64,000 bases of DNA from NCBI RefSeq assembly GCF_943590815.1, contig NZ_CALSBS010000005.1, positions 1-64,000 on the forward strand, given 5' to 3'. The notes below the pieces were generated by a model. That model saw only the letters and a program-made list of their open reading frames with translations, was not told where the DNA came from and did not search any database. Made by a program: the position numbers and the translations under genes. Positions 19,904 through 29,924 of this stretch are shown one piece after another. Position 1 is the stretch's first letter, and the number at the start of each line of letters is the position of its first letter. The DNA comes from Pseudocitrobacter vendiensis (GTDB taxonomy: Bacteria > Pseudomonadota > Gammaproteobacteria > Enterobacterales > Enterobacteriaceae).

Positions 19904-20821
19904 TCAGGCCGATTCTTCTGAACGCTTTTCGCTAATTTGCTGGCGATACGCCTGCGGCGTTATCTGGTAGGTGTGGCGAAAAACCTTGCAGAAATAGCTG
20001 GTCTGAGAAAATCCTAAATTACGGGCAATACTGGCAATGCTCCAGTTACTGTGGCTCAGCAACTCTTTGGCGCTCGCCATACGTTGTTGATTTACCCAGG
20101 CGTTGAAGCCAATACCCTGATACTTTTTAAACAGTTTGCTGAAGTAATAAGGGCTAAGATAAACATGAGAAGCTACCTCTTCGAGACGAAGTTCATCCGA
20201 CAAATGCGCATCAATGTAACGTAGTGCTTTATTCATTTTACTGTCATGAGGATTCGTCTCCCGCACGGAACGGGGCAATGCCGCCTGCTGAGGGTTATCT
20301 TTAATCACCACAAAATTAAGCTGCTTTTTAAGGCAGTTTTCTACTATCAATTTCAGGAGATCCGCAGAAGCCATCACCCGTGAAAAATCCATTTCCGGGA
20401 CATTGCGAAATTCATTAAGCAGTTCAGGATCGGCCTGCCAGCGATCATCAATATTCAGAATATCAATCATGCCCGTCTCCGCTTCATTGCGCACACGTAC
20501 CTGGCCACACAGAACGAACCCGACAAGATGCCCGGCAATCACCAGTGGAATAGAAATATCCGTTAACCCGGCATGACAGCGATAGATGCACGGCTGATCT
20601 GATTTCGACGCCTCCAGCCCACCGCAGCGATCGCTCATCCGGCAGCGAGTGCTGTGCTGCGGATGCTGACGCATCATCTGGCAAAATGAGGTGAAATTAA
20701 ACAGCTCAGAAATTTCATCACCATGAATATTGACCACCACAACCGCCAGACTGGTGGCTTGTGCAAAATCCTGTGCGATTTTATTAATGAGTTCTGAGTT
20801 CAGTGTACTCGCAGAAATCAT
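19904..20821 (-). CDS. pocR: AraC-family activator PocR of pdu and cob
   Basis: PocR activates both the pdu and cbi/cob operons in response to 1,2-propanediol. The 305-residue protein has an N-terminal PocR sensory domain with clustered cysteines (CRMSDRCGG and CIYRCHAG, about residues 58-83) and a C-terminal pair of helix-turn-helix motifs (about 200-295) of AraC type, including SPYYFSKLFKKYQG. It lies between its two target operons and points the same way as pduF. Confidence 0.95.
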   Translation of the reverse strand: MISASTLNSELINKIAQDFAQATSLAVVVVNIHGDEISELFNFTSFCQMMRQHPQHSTRCRMSDRCGGLEASKSDQPCIYRCHAGLTDISIPLVIAGHLVGFVLCGQVRVRNEAETGMIDILNIDDRWQADPELLNEFRNVPEMDFSRVMASADLLKLIVENCLKKQLNFVVIKDNPQQAALPRSVRETNPHDSKMNKALRYIDAHLSDELRLEEVASHVYLSPYYFSKLFKKYQGIGFNAWVNQQRMASAKELLSHSNWSIASIARNLGFSQTSYFCKVFRHTYQITPQAYRQQISEKRSEESA

Positions 20822-20933
20822 GATAAAACCCCTCAGTTAATCCATTGTTATAATGCAACATTATTTTTACACACCTATTTCATATCATCTTTAATCCTTA
20901 TCGATGGCATGACGTAAGGTTGACAATAACAAA

Positions 20934-20955
20934 AGCCCCTCGAAGCTGAGAGACT
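20934..20955 (-). terminator. Terminator between pduF and pocR
   Basis: AGCCCCTC (20934-20941) and GAGAGACT (20948-20955) form an 8-bp stem with some G-U pairs. On the minus strand it is followed by TTTTGTTATT. It would end the pduF transcript before pocR; read-through is possible. Confidence 0.5.
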
Positions 20956-21033
20956 TTTTAATAAATTCGGAAAGCAGATCACGAAATAATAATGAATAAA
21001 ATGTTATCGCTGTTCAAAGGCCTAATGAATGCA

Positions 21034-21822
21034 TTATTTAATATTCACGGGCAAATTATTACTGATCAAATAACGATAAATTGCCGCCCCCGCACAAGCC
21101 CCAATGAGCGGCGCGATCAACGGAACGATAAAGTAAGGAATATCACGCCCACCCGTGATAGCGACATTTCCCCACCCGGCAAGCCAGGTAAAAAGTTTGG
21201 GGCCAAAGTCACGCGCAGGATTCATCGCGAACCCCGTCAGCGGCCCGGTTGCTGCGCCAATCACCGCCACCAGAATACCGATAAGCAACGGCGCCAGCGG
21301 GCCTTTGGGCACACCATTACCATCGTCCGTCAGCGCCATAATCAACCCCATCAGCATGGATGTAATGACGATTTCAACCAGGGCGGCCTGCCAAACGCTC
21401 AGCCCCGCAGCCGGGTAAGTGCTAAAGATTCCCGCCAGTTGCAGACTCCCGACACTTCCACGAACCATATCGTGAGCCGTTTCAAATTCAGTGAAAAGAG
21501 AGGCATACAACAGATACGCAAGCAGCGCGCCGCAAAACGCGCCAGCAAACTGAGCGACGGCGAAGGGGAGCACTTTACGCCCTGGAAATTGAGCAAACAG
21601 CCAAAGCGCGACCGTGACGGCCGGATTAAGGTGCGCACCAGAGATCCCCGCGGTTAAGTACACGGCAAGCGAGATCCCAAGCCCCCAGACAATGCAAATC
21701 TCCCATAAGCCGAAGCTCGCGCCCGCAACAACTGCAGCGCTCAGGCAACCGATACCAAAAAAGAGAAACAGCCCTGTACCTAAAAATTCGGCAATACATT
21801 GTGCTTTTAGTGAATCATTCAT
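21034..21822 (-). CDS. pduF: Propanediol diffusion facilitator PduF
   Basis: PduF belongs to the MIP/aquaglyceroporin family and lets 1,2-propanediol across the inner membrane. Two NPA boxes are visible, HLNPAVT and MNPARDFG, and there are six hydrophobic helices. I chose the ATG at 21822, preceded by AAAGGTG, giving 262 residues; an upstream extension has no family counterpart. It is divergent from pduA across a 520-bp control region. Confidence 0.94.
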   Translation of the reverse strand: MNDSLKAQCIAEFLGTGLFLFFGIGCLSAAVVAGASFGLWEICIVWGLGISLAVYLTAGISGAHLNPAVTVALWLFAQFPGRKVLPFAVAQFAGAFCGALLAYLLYASLFTEFETAHDMVRGSVGSLQLAGIFSTYPAAGLSVWQAALVEIVITSMLMGLIMALTDDGNGVPKGPLAPLLIGILVAVIGAATGPLTGFAMNPARDFGPKLFTWLAGWGNVAITGGRDIPYFIVPLIAPLIGACAGAAIYRYLISNNLPVNIK

Positions 21823-22342
21823 GGTGACACCTTTTAAGCGGAGTTGTGTCTTAGCCAGCGGATCCATTGCTGACGGTGCAAAACGTCGGCCCTTACTATA
21901 AAAAGTGGCCCATGAAAATTGTTGGCAACCTGAATAAATACACGTCTGAAAAATCGCCTTGCAATAGCAAATTCTTGCTATGCCCGTTTCAACTTTCCAT
22001 ATGCACCGGGTATTCCAGCTAATTATTTCATTTTTTAAAATGTGAAAATATTGCTTTTTTTAGATGTCTTTTTTTCAATAAACATCACATATCGGTTTAT
22101 TGTCGCTTAGCAAAGAATGTTTTCGCTGTCATCAACAAAAATGTAAATATGGATGGTTAATAGCTAATTATTCACATAAACAAAAACCTTCAAAACGAAT
22201 AAAATCATCAACATAAAACAAACCATGACAATTTTATGCCATGGCTACACCACTATTTTTTCACGCATAAATTCAAGTCAGCCATTCTTTTTTCGCCCTT
22301 CTTTTTATAGTCATCAATATCAAAAAACCAGGCGAGGTCTTT
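21823..22342. promoter_or_regulatory. Divergent pduF/pduA control region
   Basis: This 520-bp stretch has no credible gene and is strikingly AT-rich. It must hold promoters for pduF (leftward) and the pdu operon (rightward), together with PocR and Crp sites. TGTGA and TCACA half-sites are scattered through it, but none forms a full consensus that I would call. The pduA ribosome-binding site is GCGAGG just before the ATG. Confidence 0.6.
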
Positions 22343-22627
22343 ATGCAACAAGAAGCGTTAGGAATGGTAGAAACCAAAGGATTAACTGCCGCTATAGAGG
22401 CCGCAGATGCAATGGTGAAATCGGCCAACGTGATGCTGGTCGGTTACGAAAAAATCGGTTCAGGGTTGGTGACCGTTATTGTCCGTGGCGATGTTGGCGC
22501 GGTAAAAGCGGCCACTGACGCGGGTGCTGCGGCAGCGCGCAACGTGGGAGAAGTGAAAGCAACACACGTCATTCCTCGCCCACACACCGATGTCGAAAAA
22601 ATCTTACCAAAGGGAATTAACGGATGA
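22343..22627 (+). CDS. pduA: Microcompartment shell protein PduA
   Basis: PduA is a hexameric BMC-domain shell protein whose central pore admits propanediol. The 94-residue protein is a single BMC domain ([10 protein letters not shown] start, [23 protein letters not shown] middle segment, HVIPRPH end). It is nearly identical to PduJ at 28535. It is the first gene of the operon and overlaps pduB by 4 bases. Confidence 0.97.
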   Translation: MQQEALGMVETKGLTAAIEAADAMVKSANVMLVGYEKIGSGLVTVIVRGDVGAVKAATDAGAAAARNVGEVKATHVIPRPHTDVEKILPKGING

Positions 22628-23436
22628 GCAGCAATGAACTGGTGGAACAGATCATGGCACAGGTGATCGCCCGTGTGGCAACGCCGGAGCAATCAGTTAC
22701 CCCTGAAACCTCCAATACAAAACGAGAAACCGCTATGGCAGAGAAAAGCTGCAGTTTAACGGAATTTGTGGGCACCGCGATGGGTGACACCGTTGGCCTG
22801 GTTATCGCGAATGTGGACAGCGCCCTGCTGGACGCCATGAAGCTTGAAAAACGCTATCGCTCTATCGGCATCCTCGGCGCGCGCGTTGGAGCAGGCCCAC
22901 ACATTATGGCCGCCGATGAAGCCGTCAAAGCGACCAACACGGAAGTCGTGAGCATTGAACTTCCGCGTGATACCAAGGGTGGCGCAGGTCACGGTTCGCT
23001 GATTGTTCTGGGTGGCAATGACGTTTCTGACGTTAAGCGCGGTATCGAAGTCGCCCTGAAAGAGCTCGACCGCACCTTTGGCGACGTCTATGCCAACGAA
23101 GCCGGGCACCTCGAACTGCAATACACCGCACGCGCCAGCTACGCGCTGGAAAAAGCGTTTGGTACCCCGATTGGCCGCGCCTGCGGCGTGATTGTCGGCG
23201 CACCCGCGGCTGTCGGTGTGTTGATGGCGGATACGGCACTGAAATCCGCCAATGTTGACGTGGTGGCGTACAGCTCCCCTGCGCAGGGCACCAGTTTCAG
23301 CAACGAAGTCATTCTGGTGATATCCGGCGACTCCGGAGCCGTTCGTCAGGCGGTGATCTCCGCACGTGAAATCGGCAAAACCGTCCTCTCGACGCTCGGT
23401 TCTGAACCGAAAAACGACCGTCCCTCCTACATTTGA
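22624..23436 (+). CDS. pduB: Microcompartment shell protein PduB (with internal start PduB')
   Basis: PduB is a trimeric tandem-BMC shell protein of 270 residues. Residues 1-18 form a predicted amphipathic helix ([17 protein letters not shown]) that in Salmonella links the enzyme core to the shell. An in-frame ATG at 22735 (Met38, MAEKSCSL) matches the known internal start of PduB' (233 residues), which lacks that helix. The two forms come from one gene. Confidence 0.96.
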   Translation: MSSNELVEQIMAQVIARVATPEQSVTPETSNTKRETAMAEKSCSLTEFVGTAMGDTVGLVIANVDSALLDAMKLEKRYRSIGILGARVGAGPHIMAADEAVKATNTEVVSIELPRDTKGGAGHGSLIVLGGNDVSDVKRGIEVALKELDRTFGDVYANEAGHLELQYTARASYALEKAFGTPIGRACGVIVGAPAAVGVLMADTALKSANVDVVAYSSPAQGTSFSNEVILVISGDSGAVRQAVISAREIGKTVLSTLGSEPKNDRPSYI

Positions 23437-23454
23437 TATCCATGAGGCTGATTC

Positions 23455-25119
23455 ATGAGATCGAAAAGATTTGAAGCACTGGCAAAACGCCCTGTGAATC
23501 AGGACGGGTTTGTTAAAGAGTGGATCGAAGAAGGCTTCATTGCGATGGAGAGCCCAAACGACCCGAAACCGTCAATTAAAATCGTTAACGGTGCCGTGAC
23601 CGAGCTGGACGGCAAACCGGTCAGCGAATTTGATCTGATTGACCACTTTATCGCGCGTTACGGGATCAATCTGGCACGTGCGGAAGAAGTCATGGCGATG
23701 GACTCTGTCAAACTCGCCAATATGCTCTGCGACCCCAATGTAAAACGTAGCCAAATCGTGCCGCTGACTACAGCGATGACCCCGGCAAAAATTGTCGAAG
23801 TGGTATCGCACATGAACGTGGTTGAGATGATGATGGCGATGCAGAAAATGCGCGCCCGTCGTACCCCTTCTCAGCAATCACACATTACCAACGTTAAAGA
23901 CAACCCGGTGCAGATTGCCGCAGATGCTGCGGAAGGCGCATGGCGTGGGTTCGACGAACAGGAAACTACCGTCGCGGTAGGGCGTTATGCACCCTTCAAC
24001 GCCATCGCGTTACTTGTTGGCTCACAAGTTGGACGCCCCGGCGTTCTGACACAATGCTCGCTGGAAGAAGCGACTGAACTGAAGCTCGGTATGCTGGGAC
24101 ACACCTGCTACGCCGAAACCATCTCTGTTTATGGTACGGAACCTGTCTTCACCGATGGCGATGATACGCCGTGGTCGAAAGGCTTTTTAGCCTCGTCCTA
24201 CGCATCGCGTGGCCTGAAAATGCGCTTTACTTCGGGCTCCGGTTCCGAAGTCCAAATGGGCTATGCCGAAGGCAAATCCATGCTGTACCTGGAAGCACGT
24301 TGCATTTACATCACCAAAGCCGCAGGTGTTCAGGGGCTACAAAACGGCTCCGTCAGTTGCATCGGTGTCCCTTCAGCGGTGCCATCGGGGATCCGCGCGG
24401 TGCTGGCGGAAAACTTGATCTGCTCCTCACTGGATCTGGAATGCGCCTCCAGTAATGACCAGACCTTCACCCACTCCGATATGCGTCGTACCGCACGTTT
24501 CCTGATGCAGTTCCTGCCGGGTACGGACTTTATCTCCTCCGGTTTCTCTGCGGTACCGAACTACGACAACATGTTCGCAGGCTCCAACGAAGATGCCGAA
24601 GACTTCGACGACTATAACGTTATTCAGCGCGACCTGAAGGTTGACGGCGGTCTGCGCCCGGTACGTGAAGAAGACGTTATCGCCATTCGAAATAAAGCCG
24701 CTCGTGCGTTGCAGGCCGTGTTTGCGGGGATGGGGCTACCGCCTATCACTGACGAAGAAGTGGAAGCCGCAACCTATGCGCATGGCTCGAAGGATATGCC
24801 TGAACGCAATATCGTCGAAGATCTCAAGTTTGCCCAGGAAGTCATCAACAAGAACCGTAACGGCCTGGAAGTGGTGAAAGCACTGGCTCAGGGCGGGTTT
24901 AACGATGTTGCACAAGACATGCTGAATATTCAGAAAGCCAAACTGACCGGAGATTATCTGCATACCTCCGCCATTATCGTGGGCGACGGACAGGTGCTTT
25001 CTGCCGTAAATGACGTCAACGACTATGCCGGTCCGGCAACAGGTTATCGCTTACAAGGCGAACGCTGGGAAGAGATTAAAAACATCCCTGGCGCACTTGA
25101 TCCCAACGAGCTTGGCTAA
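23455..25119 (+). CDS. pduC: Propanediol dehydratase large subunit PduC
   Basis: PduC is the catalytic subunit of adenosylcobalamin-dependent diol dehydratase, turning 1,2-propanediol into propionaldehyde. The protein has 554 residues. Counting along the sequence, the active-site residues known from the Klebsiella enzyme are all in place: Gln141, His143, Glu170, Glu221, Gln296 and Asp335. It acts with PduD and PduE inside the microcompartment. The start has GAGG 8 bases upstream. Confidence 0.98.
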   Translation: MRSKRFEALAKRPVNQDGFVKEWIEEGFIAMESPNDPKPSIKIVNGAVTELDGKPVSEFDLIDHFIARYGINLARAEEVMAMDSVKLANMLCDPNVKRSQIVPLTTAMTPAKIVEVVSHMNVVEMMMAMQKMRARRTPSQQSHITNVKDNPVQIAADAAEGAWRGFDEQETTVAVGRYAPFNAIALLVGSQVGRPGVLTQCSLEEATELKLGMLGHTCYAETISVYGTEPVFTDGDDTPWSKGFLASSYASRGLKMRFTSGSGSEVQMGYAEGKSMLYLEARCIYITKAAGVQGLQNGSVSCIGVPSAVPSGIRAVLAENLICSSLDLECASSNDQTFTHSDMRRTARFLMQFLPGTDFISSGFSAVPNYDNMFAGSNEDAEDFDDYNVIQRDLKVDGGLRPVREEDVIAIRNKAARALQAVFAGMGLPPITDEEVEAATYAHGSKDMPERNIVEDLKFAQEVINKNRNGLEVVKALAQGGFNDVAQDMLNIQKAKLTGDYLHTSAIIVGDGQVLSAVNDVNDYAGPATGYRLQGERWEEIKNIPGALDPNELG

Positions 25120-25129
25120 GGGGTGAACA

Positions 25130-25798
25130 ATGGAAATTAATGAAAAGCTGCTGCGCCAGATTATCGAAGACGTGCTGTCCGAGATGCAGGCCAGCGATAA
25201 ACCTGTCTCCTTCCGTGCAGCCAGCGCATCTGCAACGCCCACTGCGCCACAAGGCGAAAGCTTTCTGACGGAAATCGGCGAGGCGAAACAGGGTACCCAG
25301 CAGGACGAAGTCATCATTGCTGTGGGGCCTGCGTTTGGCCTCTCTCAAACCACCAACATTGTCGGCGTATCCCATAAAAGCATCCTGCGCGAAATGATTG
25401 CCGGCATTGAAGAAGAAGGGATTAAAGCACGTGTGATTCGCTGCTTTAAATCCTCCGATGTGGCATTCGTCGCCGTCGAAGGTAATCGCCTGAGCGGATC
25501 AGGCATCGCCATCGGGATCCAGTCCAAAGGCACGACAGTTATCCACCAGCAGGGTCTGCCGCCGCTGTCGAATCTCGAACTCTTCCCGCAGGCACCGCTG
25601 CTGACGCTGGAAACCTACCGTCAGATTGGTAAGAACGCGGCGCAGTACGCAAAGCGTCAATCACCACAGCCCGTCCCTACGCTGAATGACCAGATGGCGC
25701 GCCCGAAATATCAGGCTAAATCCGCCATTCTGCACATCAAAGAGACGAAATACGTCGTAACGGGCAAAAACCCACAGGAACTGCGCGTGGCGCTTTAA
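25130..25798 (+). CDS. pduD: Propanediol dehydratase medium subunit PduD
   Basis: PduD is the medium subunit, contributing to the cobalamin-binding face. The 222-residue protein starts with an amphipathic targeting helix ([18 protein letters not shown], residues 2-19) that packages the enzyme into the shell in Salmonella. A linker rich in Ala and Ser follows, then the conserved core. Confidence 0.96.
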   Translation: MEINEKLLRQIIEDVLSEMQASDKPVSFRAASASATPTAPQGESFLTEIGEAKQGTQQDEVIIAVGPAFGLSQTTNIVGVSHKSILREMIAGIEEEGIKARVIRCFKSSDVAFVAVEGNRLSGSGIAIGIQSKGTTVIHQQGLPPLSNLELFPQAPLLTLETYRQIGKNAAQYAKRQSPQPVPTLNDQMARPKYQAKSAILHIKETKYVVTGKNPQELRVAL

Positions 25799-25811
25799 TA
25801 AGGATCCCTTT

Positions 25812-26333
25812 ATGAATACCGATGCAATTGAATCGATGGTTCGGGACGTGTTGAGCCGCATGAACAGCCTGCAGGGCGACGCTTCTGCTCCGGTTACCGC
25901 ATCCGTCAGTACCACACACACCGCGAAAGTGACTGACTACCCGCTGGCAAATAAGCATCCGGAATGGGTAAAAACCGCCACCAATAAAACGCTGGATGAG
26001 CTCACCCTTGAAAACGTCCTGAGCAATAAAATCACCGCGCAGGATATGCGTATCACGCCGGAAACACTGCGTATTCAGGCTGCTATCGCAAAAGATGCAG
26101 GGCGCGATCGGCTGGCGATGAACTTTGAACGTGCAGCAGAGTTAACGGCCGTATCGGACGACCGCATCCTGGAAATCTACAACGCTCTGCGGCCCTATCG
26201 CTCAACGAAAGAAGAGTTAATGGCTATTGCTGACGATCTCGAAAGTCGCTATCAGGCGAAAATCTGCGCCGCTTTCGTTCGTGAAGCAGCAGCCCTGTAC
26301 GTCGAGCGTAAAAAACTCAAAGGCGACGATTAA
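25812..26333 (+). CDS. pduE: Propanediol dehydratase small subunit PduE
   Basis: PduE is the small subunit of diol dehydratase. The 173-residue protein has an N-terminal helix like that of PduD (TDAIESMVRDVLSRM), then a low-complexity linker and the all-helical core from about residue 50. The order pduCDE is as expected. Confidence 0.96.
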   Translation: MNTDAIESMVRDVLSRMNSLQGDASAPVTASVSTTHTAKVTDYPLANKHPEWVKTATNKTLDELTLENVLSNKITAQDMRITPETLRIQAAIAKDAGRDRLAMNFERAAELTAVSDDRILEIYNALRPYRSTKEELMAIADDLESRYQAKICAAFVREAAALYVERKKLKGDD

Positions 26334-26342
26334 GGACAGGAC

Positions 26343-28175
26343 ATGAAATATATCGCTGGCATTGATATTGGTAACTCATCAACAGAAGTCGCTCTGGCGG
26401 CGCTGGATGAGACAGATGCATGCACCCTAATCGGTAGCGCACTGGCAGAAACCACCGGAATCAAAGGCACATTACGTAATGTGTTTGGCATTCAGGAAGC
26501 GCTTACGCGTGCGGCCCATCACGCGGGCATCAATGTCAGCGATATTTCACTCATTCGCATCAACGAAGCCACGCCGGTCATTGGCGATGTGGCGATGGAA
26601 ACCATCACCGAAACCATCATCACCGAGTCCACGATGATTGGCCATAACCCCAAAACGCCGGGCGGGGTCGGCCTGGGCGTGGGGATCACCATTACGCCGG
26701 ATGCGTTGTTAACCTGTTCTGCGGATACGCCTTATATCCTGGTGGTGCCATCAGCGTTCGATTTCGCGGATGTTGCCGCCATGATTAACGCATCCACGCG
26801 CGCAGGTTATCAGCTCACCGGCGTGATTCTGCAGCAAGATGATGGCGTGCTGGTCAGTAACCGTCTGGATACCCGGCTGCCCATCGTGGATGAAGTGCGT
26901 TATATCGACCGTATCCCGCTGGGAATGCTGGCCGCCATTGAGGTTGCGGTTCCCGGAAAAGTGATTGAAACACTCTCTAATCCCTATGGCATTGCCACTG
27001 TCTTTAACCTCAACGCGGATGAAACCAAAAATATTGTTCCGGTCGCGAGGGCATTGATTGGCAACCGTTCCGCTGTGGTGGTGAAAACACCATCGGGTGA
27101 TGTGAAAGCACGCGCAATCCCAGCCGGACACATTGAACTGCAATCACAGGGGCGCACATTGCGGGTCGACGTGGCGGCGGGGGCTAACGCCATTATGAAA
27201 GCGGTCGGCGAATGCCCAAAACTGGATAACGTCATTGGCGAAGCGGGCTCCAACATCGGCGGTATGCTTGAACACGTTCGCCAGACCATGGCAGAACTGA
27301 CCAATAAACCAGGCAACGAGATTTTTATCCAGGATCTGCTGGCCGTTGATACCTCCGTTCCGGTTAGCGTCAGTGGCGGATTAGCAGGGGAATTCTCGCT
27401 GGAGCAGGCCGTCGGCATCGCGTCGATGGTGAAATCCGATCGGCTGCAAATGGCGATGATCGCCCGAGAAATCACGCAAAAACTGGGCGTAGATGTTCAG
27501 GTCGGTGGGGCCGAAGCGGAAGCGGCGATTTTAGGGGCGTTAACCACGCCCGGAACGACACGCCCGCTGGCGATTCTGGACCTGGGCGCGGGTTCAACAG
27601 ACGCCTCAATCATCAACCCGAAAGGGGACATTATTGCCACACACCTCGCGGGGGCGGGTGATATGGTCACCATGATCATTGCCCGCGAACTTGGGCTGGA
27701 CGATCGTTATCTGGCGGAAGAGATCAAAAAATATCCGCTGGCGAAAGTAGAAAGCCTGTTCCATCTGCGACATGAAGATGGCAGCGTGCAGTTCTTCCCT
27801 TCCCCGCTCCCCCCGACGGTTTTTGCTCGCGTCTGCGTGGTGAAACCCGATGAACTGGTGCCCCTGCCCGGCGATCTGGCGCTTGAGAAAGTACGTGCGA
27901 TTCGCCGTAGCGCCAAAGAGCGCGTCTTTGTTACCAACGCTCTACGCGCACTTCGTCAGGTCAGCCCCACCGGCAATATTCGTGATATTCCGTTTGTGGT
28001 GCTGGTAGGAGGATCATCCCTTGATTTTGAAGTCCCACAGCTTGTCACCGACGCGCTGGCGCACTATCGCCTGGTTGCCGGGCGAGGAAACATTCGTGGA
28101 ACGGAAGGTCCGCGCAATGCCGTCGCCACAGGGTTGATCCTCTCCTGGCAAAAGGAGTTCTCGCATGGACAGTAA
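26343..28175 (+). CDS. pduG: Diol dehydratase reactivase large subunit PduG
   Basis: PduG is an ASKHA-type ATPase that, with PduH, expels damaged cobalamin from inactivated dehydratase. The 610-residue protein begins with the phosphate-binding loop AGIDIGNSSTEVAL and has a second loop LAILDLGAGSTDAS near residue 412. It overlaps pduH by 11 bases. Confidence 0.96.
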   Translation: MKYIAGIDIGNSSTEVALAALDETDACTLIGSALAETTGIKGTLRNVFGIQEALTRAAHHAGINVSDISLIRINEATPVIGDVAMETITETIITESTMIGHNPKTPGGVGLGVGITITPDALLTCSADTPYILVVPSAFDFADVAAMINASTRAGYQLTGVILQQDDGVLVSNRLDTRLPIVDEVRYIDRIPLGMLAAIEVAVPGKVIETLSNPYGIATVFNLNADETKNIVPVARALIGNRSAVVVKTPSGDVKARAIPAGHIELQSQGRTLRVDVAAGANAIMKAVGECPKLDNVIGEAGSNIGGMLEHVRQTMAELTNKPGNEIFIQDLLAVDTSVPVSVSGGLAGEFSLEQAVGIASMVKSDRLQMAMIAREITQKLGVDVQVGGAEAEAAILGALTTPGTTRPLAILDLGAGSTDASIINPKGDIIATHLAGAGDMVTMIIARELGLDDRYLAEEIKKYPLAKVESLFHLRHEDGSVQFFPSPLPPTVFARVCVVKPDELVPLPGDLALEKVRAIRRSAKERVFVTNALRALRQVSPTGNIRDIPFVVLVGGSSLDFEVPQLVTDALAHYRLVAGRGNIRGTEGPRNAVATGLILSWQKEFSHGQ

Positions 28176-28515
28176 CAACCCCATTCCCGCCATTGTGATT
28201 TCCCCCACCGGAGAAAGCCTCTCCGACTGGAATGACGTCCTGCTCGGCATCGAAGAAGAAGGAATCCCCTTCGTAATCCTGCCGCAAACGGACGGCGATG
28301 TGGCACACCAAGCATGGCTGGCAGCGTGCCGATCCCCCCTGCTCGTGGGCATAGCCTGCGATAACCAAACGCTGGTTGTGCATTACAAGAATTTACCCGC
28401 ATCAGCGCCGCTTTTTACGCTGACGCATCAGCAGAACAGCCTTGATCGCCGAAGTACAGGAAACAATGCGGCAAGGTTAGTTAAAGGGATCCCTTTTCGG
28501 GATCTGAATAAGTAA
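28165..28515 (+). CDS. pduH: Diol dehydratase reactivase small subunit PduH
   Basis: PduH is a small partner (116 residues) structurally resembling the dehydratase beta subunit, which swaps in for it during reactivation. It starts inside the end of pduG with AAAGGAG upstream, suggesting coupled translation. Confidence 0.95.
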   Translation: MDSNNPIPAIVISPTGESLSDWNDVLLGIEEEGIPFVILPQTDGDVAHQAWLAACRSPLLVGIACDNQTLVVHYKNLPASAPLFTLTHQQNSLDRRSTGNNAARLVKGIPFRDLNK

Positions 28516-28534
28516 TCCACTGGAGAATCGCTGT

Positions 28535-28810
28535 ATGAATAACGCACTGGGGCTTGTTGAAACAAAAGGACTGGTCGCCGCCATTGAAGCTGCGGATGCC
28601 ATGGTGAAATCCGCCAACGTGCAACTGGTTGGCTACGAAAAAATCGGTTCCGGCCTGATTACCGTAATGGTTCGCGGCGATGTGGGTGCCGTAAAAGCGG
28701 CTGTCGATGCGGGCAGCGCCGCAGCTAATGCCGTGGGCGAAGTCAAATCCTGCCATGTCATTCCTCGTCCTCACACTGACGTTGAGGCCATTTTACCGAA
28801 GTCCGCTTAA
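28535..28810 (+). CDS. pduJ: Microcompartment shell protein PduJ
   Basis: PduJ is an abundant hexameric BMC shell protein of 91 residues, a close paralogue of PduA. It differs mainly at both ends and in a few internal positions. In Salmonella it is needed for shell assembly. Confidence 0.97.
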   Translation: MNNALGLVETKGLVAAIEAADAMVKSANVQLVGYEKIGSGLITVMVRGDVGAVKAAVDAGSAAANAVGEVKSCHVIPRPHTDVEAILPKSA

Positions 28811-28833
28811 ATCGCAGATAAAAGGAGTTCAGC

Positions 28834-29283
28834 GTGAAGCAATCACTGGGATTACTCGAAGTTAGTGGTCTGGCATTAGCCATCAATTGCGCGGATGTCA
28901 TGGCGAAAGCCGCTTCCATCACGCTGGTTGGCCTCGAAAAAACTAACGGTTCAGGCTGGACGGTGATCAAAATCACCGGCGATGTGGCATCCGTGCAGTC
29001 CGCCATCATCACCGGTGCCAGTTTTGCAGACCTTCAGCACGGTCTGGTTGCACATAAAGTGATAGCCAGACCCGGCGAAGGCATTCTTTCCCGCGCAGCG
29101 CCTGCGGGTCCTGCGCCCACGAGAGAAGCCGACCAACAGCCTGACACTGAAGTCGTTACAGAAGAGTCAGAACCGGAAGGAAACCCTGCGGATCGGGAAG
29201 TCAGTTGCAATCTGTGTCTGGACCCGGCCTGTTCGCGTCAAAAAGGTGATCCCCGGTCGCTCTGTCTGCATTCAGGTAAGTAA
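28834..29283 (+). CDS. pduK: Minor shell protein PduK with cysteine-rich tail
   Basis: PduK has an N-terminal BMC domain (about residues 1-88), a variable acidic/proline-rich linker (90-124), and a C-terminal tail with Cys125, Cys128, Cys133 and Cys144, a plausible metal or Fe-S site. It starts with GTG after AAAGGAG. The 149 residues are about 10 fewer than I recall for Salmonella, with the shortening probably in the linker. Confidence 0.94.
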   Translation: MKQSLGLLEVSGLALAINCADVMAKAASITLVGLEKTNGSGWTVIKITGDVASVQSAIITGASFADLQHGLVAHKVIARPGEGILSRAAPAGPAPTREADQQPDTEVVTEESEPEGNPADREVSCNLCLDPACSRQKGDPRSLCLHSGK

Positions 29284-29294
29284 GGTAAAGCGTA

Positions 29295-29924
29295 ATGGAC
29301 AAACAAGAACTGGAAACAACGGTCAGCAAAGTACTGGATGAAATGCGCGAACGCCCTATCCCACTGGGCGTTTCAAACCGTCATATCCATCTCAGTGAAG
29401 ACGATTATGCCCGGCTTTTCCCGGGGCAACCGATCAGTGAGAAAAAGGGGCTTCTCCAGCCTGGGCAGTTCGCATCGGACCAGACCCTGACGATCGTCGG
29501 GCCAAAGGGTCAGTTGAAGAATGTCCGTTTACTGGGGCCGCTGCGCAGCGCCAGCCAGGTGGAGATTTCGCGAACCGATGCCAGAACGTTAGGGATTACC
29601 GCGCCACTGCGTATGTCCGGCGATCTGGCTGGCACACCAGGCGTGCGCCTTGTAAGCCCCTTCGCCGAGCTGGATTTAACGTCCGGAGTCATTGTCGCTC
29701 AGCGTCATATTCACATGTCGCCACTGGATGCCTTGATCCTGCGCGTATCTCACGGCGACAGCGTTTCTGTTGCCATTGAAGGCGATGCGCGGCGGTTGGT
29801 GTTCGATAACGTCGCGGTTCGAGTCTCACCGGATATGTGCCTTGAGATGCATATCGACACGGACGAAGCCAATGCCGCAGGGGCCGATAATCCCCAGGTC
29901 TGCGCCAGACTGGTCATGCCGTGA
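29295..29924 (+). CDS. pduL: Phosphate propanoyltransferase PduL
   Basis: PduL converts propionyl-CoA plus phosphate into propionyl-phosphate and recycles CoA inside the compartment. The 209-residue zinc enzyme has the two metal-binding motifs SNRHIHLS (about 27-34) and QRHIHMS (about 136-142). Its N-terminus (DKQELETTVSKVLDEM) resembles the Pdu targeting helices. Confidence 0.96.
   Translation: MDKQELETTVSKVLDEMRERPIPLGVSNRHIHLSEDDYARLFPGQPISEKKGLLQPGQFASDQTLTIVGPKGQLKNVRLLGPLRSASQVEISRTDARTLGITAPLRMSGDLAGTPGVRLVSPFAELDLTSGVIVAQRHIHMSPLDALILRVSHGDSVSVAIEGDARRLVFDNVAVRVSPDMCLEMHIDTDEANAAGADNPQVCARLVMP

Noticed and set aside
22343..28810. pduA and pduJ as a recent duplication or recombination repeat
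   Set aside because: Both paralogues occur at the same places in Salmonella, so the duplication is old; nucleotide differences are spread along the genes.
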